64,000 nucleotides of DNA, taken from Porphyrobacter sp. Its GTDB lineage: Bacteria > Pseudomonadota > Alphaproteobacteria > Sphingomonadales > Sphingomonadaceae. Of this stretch, positions 61,431-64,000 are shown piece by piece. The notes beneath the pieces were generated by a model. The model ran no database searches and had not been told where the DNA came from. It saw nothing but the letters and a program-made list of their open reading frames with translations. Position 1 is the first letter of the stretch. Every line of letters starts with the position of its first letter. The DNA is taken from NCBI GenBank assembly GCA_027531395.1, contig JAPZRO010000004.1, forward strand, positions 1,101,846 to 1,165,845, read 5' to 3'. The translations under genes and the position numbers were made by a program.

Positions 61431-62150
61431 ATGAGCTGGACGGACGAGCGCATCGCGACGCTCAGGAAAATGTGGGAAGGCGGCGCCACCGCCAGCGAGA
61501 TCGCGACCGAACTGGGCGGGGTCAGCCGCAATGCGGTGATCGGCAAGGCGCACCGGCTCGGGCTCAAGGCGCGCCCTTCCCCGGTCAAGGCCAACGAGAA
61601 GAAGGCCAAGCCCGCAGCTCCCAAGAAGCCGGCCGCACCCGCGCCCAAGCCCGATAGCGAAGCGCGCGGCGAGACGGTCGAACGGATGGCCGCTCCCGCG
61701 CCCGAGCGTGCGGCCGCGCGTCCCGCGCCGGCAGCACCTGCGCGCAGCCCGTCCGAGGATGGCGCTGCCGGCGCCAACCCCTCGCAGCCGGTGCCCAATC
61801 CGCAGGCCGATCTGCCCAAGATCGTCTCGGTCGGCCCGGGCGGCTTCCTGCGTCAGGGCCCGGGCGACCAGCAGGCGCCGATCCCCCCTGCGCCGCCGCG
61901 CCGTCTCGTGCCGGCCAAGCCCAGCCCCGAGATTGCCGGGAAGACGACCCTGCTCGATCTGTCGGACAAGGTCTGCCGCTGGCCGATGGGCCATCCGGGC
62001 GAGCCTGATTTCCACTTCTGCGGCGAGCAGGTGAACCCGGGCTTCCCCTATTGCGTCGAGCATTGCGGCCGTGCCTATCAGGCCCAGCTGCCGCGCGGCG
62101 TGCGCCGTCCGCCCCCGCCGCTGCCTTTCGGCGGCCCCCGAGTCCGCTGA
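61431..62150 (+). CDS. gcrA: Cell-cycle regulator GcrA
   Basis: 239 residues. N-terminal HTH MSWTDERIATLRKMWEGGAT (1-45) with AVIGKAHRLGLKARPSP; a long Ala/Pro-rich linker (~50-165); and a C-terminal Cys/His module (VCRWPMGHPGEPDFHFCGE ... YCVEHCGRAYQ). GcrA binds sigma70 and activates promoters with CcrM-methylated GANTC sites. AGGTAGG precedes the ATG. The window's neighbour with a CtrA box (62440) fits this cell-cycle context. Confidence 0.93.
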   Translation: MSWTDERIATLRKMWEGGATASEIATELGGVSRNAVIGKAHRLGLKARPSPVKANEKKAKPAAPKKPAAPAPKPDSEARGETVERMAAPAPERAAARPAPAAPARSPSEDGAAGANPSQPVPNPQADLPKIVSVGPGGFLRQGPGDQQAPIPPAPPRRLVPAKPSPEIAGKTTLLDLSDKVCRWPMGHPGEPDFHFCGEQVNPGFPYCVEHCGRAYQAQLPRGVRRPPPPLPFGGPRVR

Positions 62151-62240
62151 CGCGTGCGTAAACGCCTGCGCTGACACCCGCCCCTCGGGATCCGTCGATG
62201 CGGCCCCCAATCCGTTCAGCTTCAGCGCTGCTTTGCTGAA

Positions 62241-62288
62241 GTTGGAGACACATGAGACACTGTCCTGAACCGAAAAACCGCTCGGGCG
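62241..62288 (-). repeat. Dispersed ~45-nt repeat, copy 2
   Basis: The reverse complement reads TTCAGGACAGTGTCTCATGT and continues GTCTCCAAC, about 75% identical over ~45 nt to 35061-35108 with the same 9-nt direct repeat. It lies between gcrA and the lipoprotein gene, opposite to both. Confidence 0.55.
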
Positions 62289-62398
62289 CAGACGCGCCGG
62301 TGCGGAGTTCGGTCGGGGCAGGAAACGGTGCGCGCAGTGCATTCCTGCACTGTGGACCGCAAGGTGCGCAGTAGGAAAGCCACAAGCTTCGCAAGGCC

Positions 62399-62413
62399 TT
62401 AAGCCGGCCTTAA
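62399..62413. promoter_or_regulatory. CtrA-type box
   Basis: TTAA-GCCGGCC-TTAA (62399-62413) is an exact TTAA-N7-TTAA CtrA site, 27 nt before the lipoprotein start at 62440; a third TTAA lies at 62425-62428. Suggests cell-cycle control of the lipoprotein gene. Confidence 0.6.
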
Positions 62414-62439
62414 ACGGTCCGATCTTAAGTCGGCTTGTG

Positions 62440-62835
62440 ATGAACAGGATCGCCCTCCCCCTCCTTGCTCTGCTCGCGTTGACGGGCTGCGGCCCTTCGC
62501 CCTTCCCCGATGCGAACTTCGACGGTTCGATCGAGGACCGTTCGCGTTTCATCGCCAACGGGATGCAATATGTGCTCCCGCAGGAAGAGAACGGAATGAC
62601 GATCGTCGCTGCCCGCGCCGAGGGCCGCGAGCTGGTGCTCGAGGTCGAGACCAGCCTGTCCGGCTATGCCACGATCACCGATACCGCGCTCACCAAGTCG
62701 CTGCGTCCGGTGCTGTGCGGCGAAGGCTATCGCGGCTTCATCGAGGCCGGCGGCGTGGTGCGTTTCGACTTCCGCGATCCGCAGACGGGCAAGACCGCGG
62801 GGCCGGGCAGGGTCGCAAGCTGCCACGGGGTCTGA
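62440..62835 (+). CDS. Small lipoprotein of unknown function
   Basis: 131 residues from the ATG at 62440 with signal MNRIALPLLALLALTGC (lipobox LTGC, Cys17). The mature part (IEDRSRFIANGMQYVLPQEE, LVLEVETSLSGYATITDTAL, RPVLCGEGYRGFIEAGGVVR) has one further Cys near each end and no recognised domain. A CtrA-type box lies just upstream. Start could also be the GTG at 62437. Confidence 0.75.
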   Translation: MNRIALPLLALLALTGCGPSPFPDANFDGSIEDRSRFIANGMQYVLPQEENGMTIVAARAEGRELVLEVETSLSGYATITDTALTKSLRPVLCGEGYRGFIEAGGVVRFDFRDPQTGKTAGPGRVASCHGV

Positions 62836-62882
62836 TCGCAAGCCCCTTGCCCGCCGCGCAGCGGGACCGCTAGTGCTTGGGC

Positions 62883-63836
62883 ATGACCTGCCGGATTCCC
62901 CTCGCCCTCGCCGCCGCGGCGCTGCTTGCCGCGCCCTATCCTGCCCTTGCCGCCCTGCCTGAACCGGTGCGCGCGATGATCGATGCCGCGATCGCCACGG
63001 GTGACGAAACGAAGGTGCGCACGGTGGTCGAGCTGGCCAAGCAGACCAATCCCGATGACGCGGCCGAAATCGATACGATGCTGACCGCCTTCGAGACCCG
63101 GCTGGCGGAGGCCAAGGCCGCCGAGGCCGCGGCCAAGGAAGCCGCGATCCGCTCGGCCAGTCTGTTCGAGAACTGGTCGGGCAAGGGCGAATTCGGCGCC
63201 TTCCGCGCCACCGGCAACACCTCGAACAGTGGCGTCACCGCCGGTCTGACGGTCGACCGGCAGGGCATCGCGTGGCGCCACCGGCTGACCGGACGGGTCG
63301 ATTACCAGCGCGCCAACGGCACCACCACGCGCGAGCAATTCCTTGCCCGCTACGAGCCCAACTACAACCTCTCGGACAAGATCTACGTCTATGCGCTGGC
63401 GCAGTACGAGCGCGACCGGTTCCAGGGCTTTTCGGGCCGCTACGCGATCTCGGGCGGGCTCGGCTATCAGGCGCTGAAGAAGGACGACATCCAGCTCTCG
63501 CTCAAGGCGGGCCCGGCCTACCGCACCACCGAATTCATCGACGGGCGCAGCGAAAGCCGGATCGCCGGACTGGTGGCGCTCGATTTCGACTGGAACATCA
63601 CCAAGCGCCTGACTTTGACGCAGGATACCAACGCCGTGGCGGAAACCGGCGGTTCGGCAATCGCGATCATCGATTCGCGCAACACCACGCTCGATCTCGT
63701 CACCGGGCTCAACGCCGCGATCAGCAGTAAGCTCTCGGCGCGCTTCTCCTATGCGGTGGAGTATGACAGCAACCCGCCGCCAAGCGCGGTGCAGACCGAC
63801 ACGCTGAGCCGCGTGACGCTGATCTACGACTTCTGA
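62883..63836 (+). CDS. DUF481 outer-membrane protein
   Basis: 317 residues from the ATG at 62883 (MTCRIPLALAAAALLAAPYP, signal ending PALA-ALP). An Ala/Glu-rich helical region (~60-95) precedes the DUF481 barrel (GKGEFGAFRATGNTSNSGVT, FLARYEPNYNLSDKIYVYAL, FSGRYAISGGLGYQAL), ending VTLIYDF. DUF481 proteins are salt-induced outer-membrane proteins (YdiY) of unknown function. Confidence 0.88.
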   Translation: MTCRIPLALAAAALLAAPYPALAALPEPVRAMIDAAIATGDETKVRTVVELAKQTNPDDAAEIDTMLTAFETRLAEAKAAEAAAKEAAIRSASLFENWSGKGEFGAFRATGNTSNSGVTAGLTVDRQGIAWRHRLTGRVDYQRANGTTTREQFLARYEPNYNLSDKIYVYALAQYERDRFQGFSGRYAISGGLGYQALKKDDIQLSLKAGPAYRTTEFIDGRSESRIAGLVALDFDWNITKRLTLTQDTNAVAETGGSAIAIIDSRNTTLDLVTGLNAAISSKLSARFSYAVEYDSNPPPSAVQTDTLSRVTLIYDF

Positions 63837-63867
63837 ATCAAGGTTCGCTGGCGCGAACCGCAGACCT

Positions 63868-63950
63868 CCCGCCCCGCCCCCCCCCCCGCCCCCCAAGCCT
63901 GGTGGTTTCATTGGTGGGCGGGGGGGGCGGCGGGGCGGGGGGGCTGCGGG
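63868..63950. repeat. G/C homopolymer-rich low-complexity sequence near window end
   Basis: Runs of C (11 nt near 63879-63889) and G (8 nt and 7 nt near 63920-63945) with almost no A/T. No gene is supported in 63837-64000. It looks like low-quality sequence at a contig end, or a G-quadruplex-prone spacer. Confidence 0.7.
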
Positions 63951-64000
63951 TCGCGCCCGCGCACCCCAAAACACGAAACCCAAGCCCACCACCCGCGTGG

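Overview
The window is high-GC, densely packed chromosomal DNA from an alphaproteobacterium. I infer Sphingomonadales, probably Erythrobacteraceae (Erythrobacter/Porphyrobacter type). The reasons are Shemin-pathway 5-aminolevulinate synthase, GcrA, a sphingomonad-style TonB receptor, betaine-lipid genes, short sphingomonad-type palindromic repeats, and many ATGA/GTGA gene overlaps. No phage, insertion sequence or CRISPR array was found.

Layout. 1-4.8 kb (minus): propionyl-CoA to succinyl-CoA genes (methylmalonyl-CoA mutase cut by the left edge, enoyl-CoA hydratase/isomerase, methylmalonyl-CoA epimerase, an unannotated 33-residue membrane peptide, pccB). 4.9-12 kb: FAD oxidoreductase, SDR and epimerase pair, glutathione reductase, DEAD-box helicase, two tandem small secreted paralogues. 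12.2-17.1 kb: pgi divergent from lepB-rnc-era plus an unknown gene. 17.2-24 kb (minus): plsY-dprA-two membrane proteins-topA-small gene-CheY-like regulator. 24.1-27.6 kb: murI, hemA, nitroreductase, host-attachment-family protein. 27.7-34.9 kb: ornithine decarboxylase, lemA/DUF3137, and the aspartate-semialdehyde route to spermidine with an NHL-repeat lipoprotein between its two enzymes. 35.1-43.1 kb: threonine dehydratase, btaAB betaine-lipid synthesis behind a candidate Pho box, two MAPEG proteins, trxB, phosphatase, response regulator, and a methylsuccinyl-CoA-dehydrogenase-like enzyme. 43.5-46.9 kb: large TonB receptor. 58.1-63.8 kb: TetR, a truncated SDR next to tRNA-Ser(CGA), hspQ, PH-domain protein, ABC-2 permease, gcrA, a lipoprotein behind a CtrA box, and a DUF481 protein. 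The last ~160 bases are low-complexity and look like a contig end.

The most interesting region is 47.0-58.0 kb. An ECF sigma factor and its anti-sigma factor sit beside a divergent subtilase with a ~160-residue Asp/Gly tract. Five intergenic sites share one promoter-like architecture, GGAAT, exactly 17 nt, then CGTT (CGTA once). They precede the sigma gene, the protease operon, a DUF1611-ABC membrane domain-hydrolase operon, an outer-membrane barrel-7TM-ATP-grasp operon, and a region holding a strong hairpin and a possible 30-codon gene. I read this as one ECF regulon controlling an uncharacterised envelope system built around a peptide-ligase-like ATP-grasp enzyme and a stand-alone 7TM domain of the kind normally fused to an inactive transglutaminase. 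Its chemistry is unknown.
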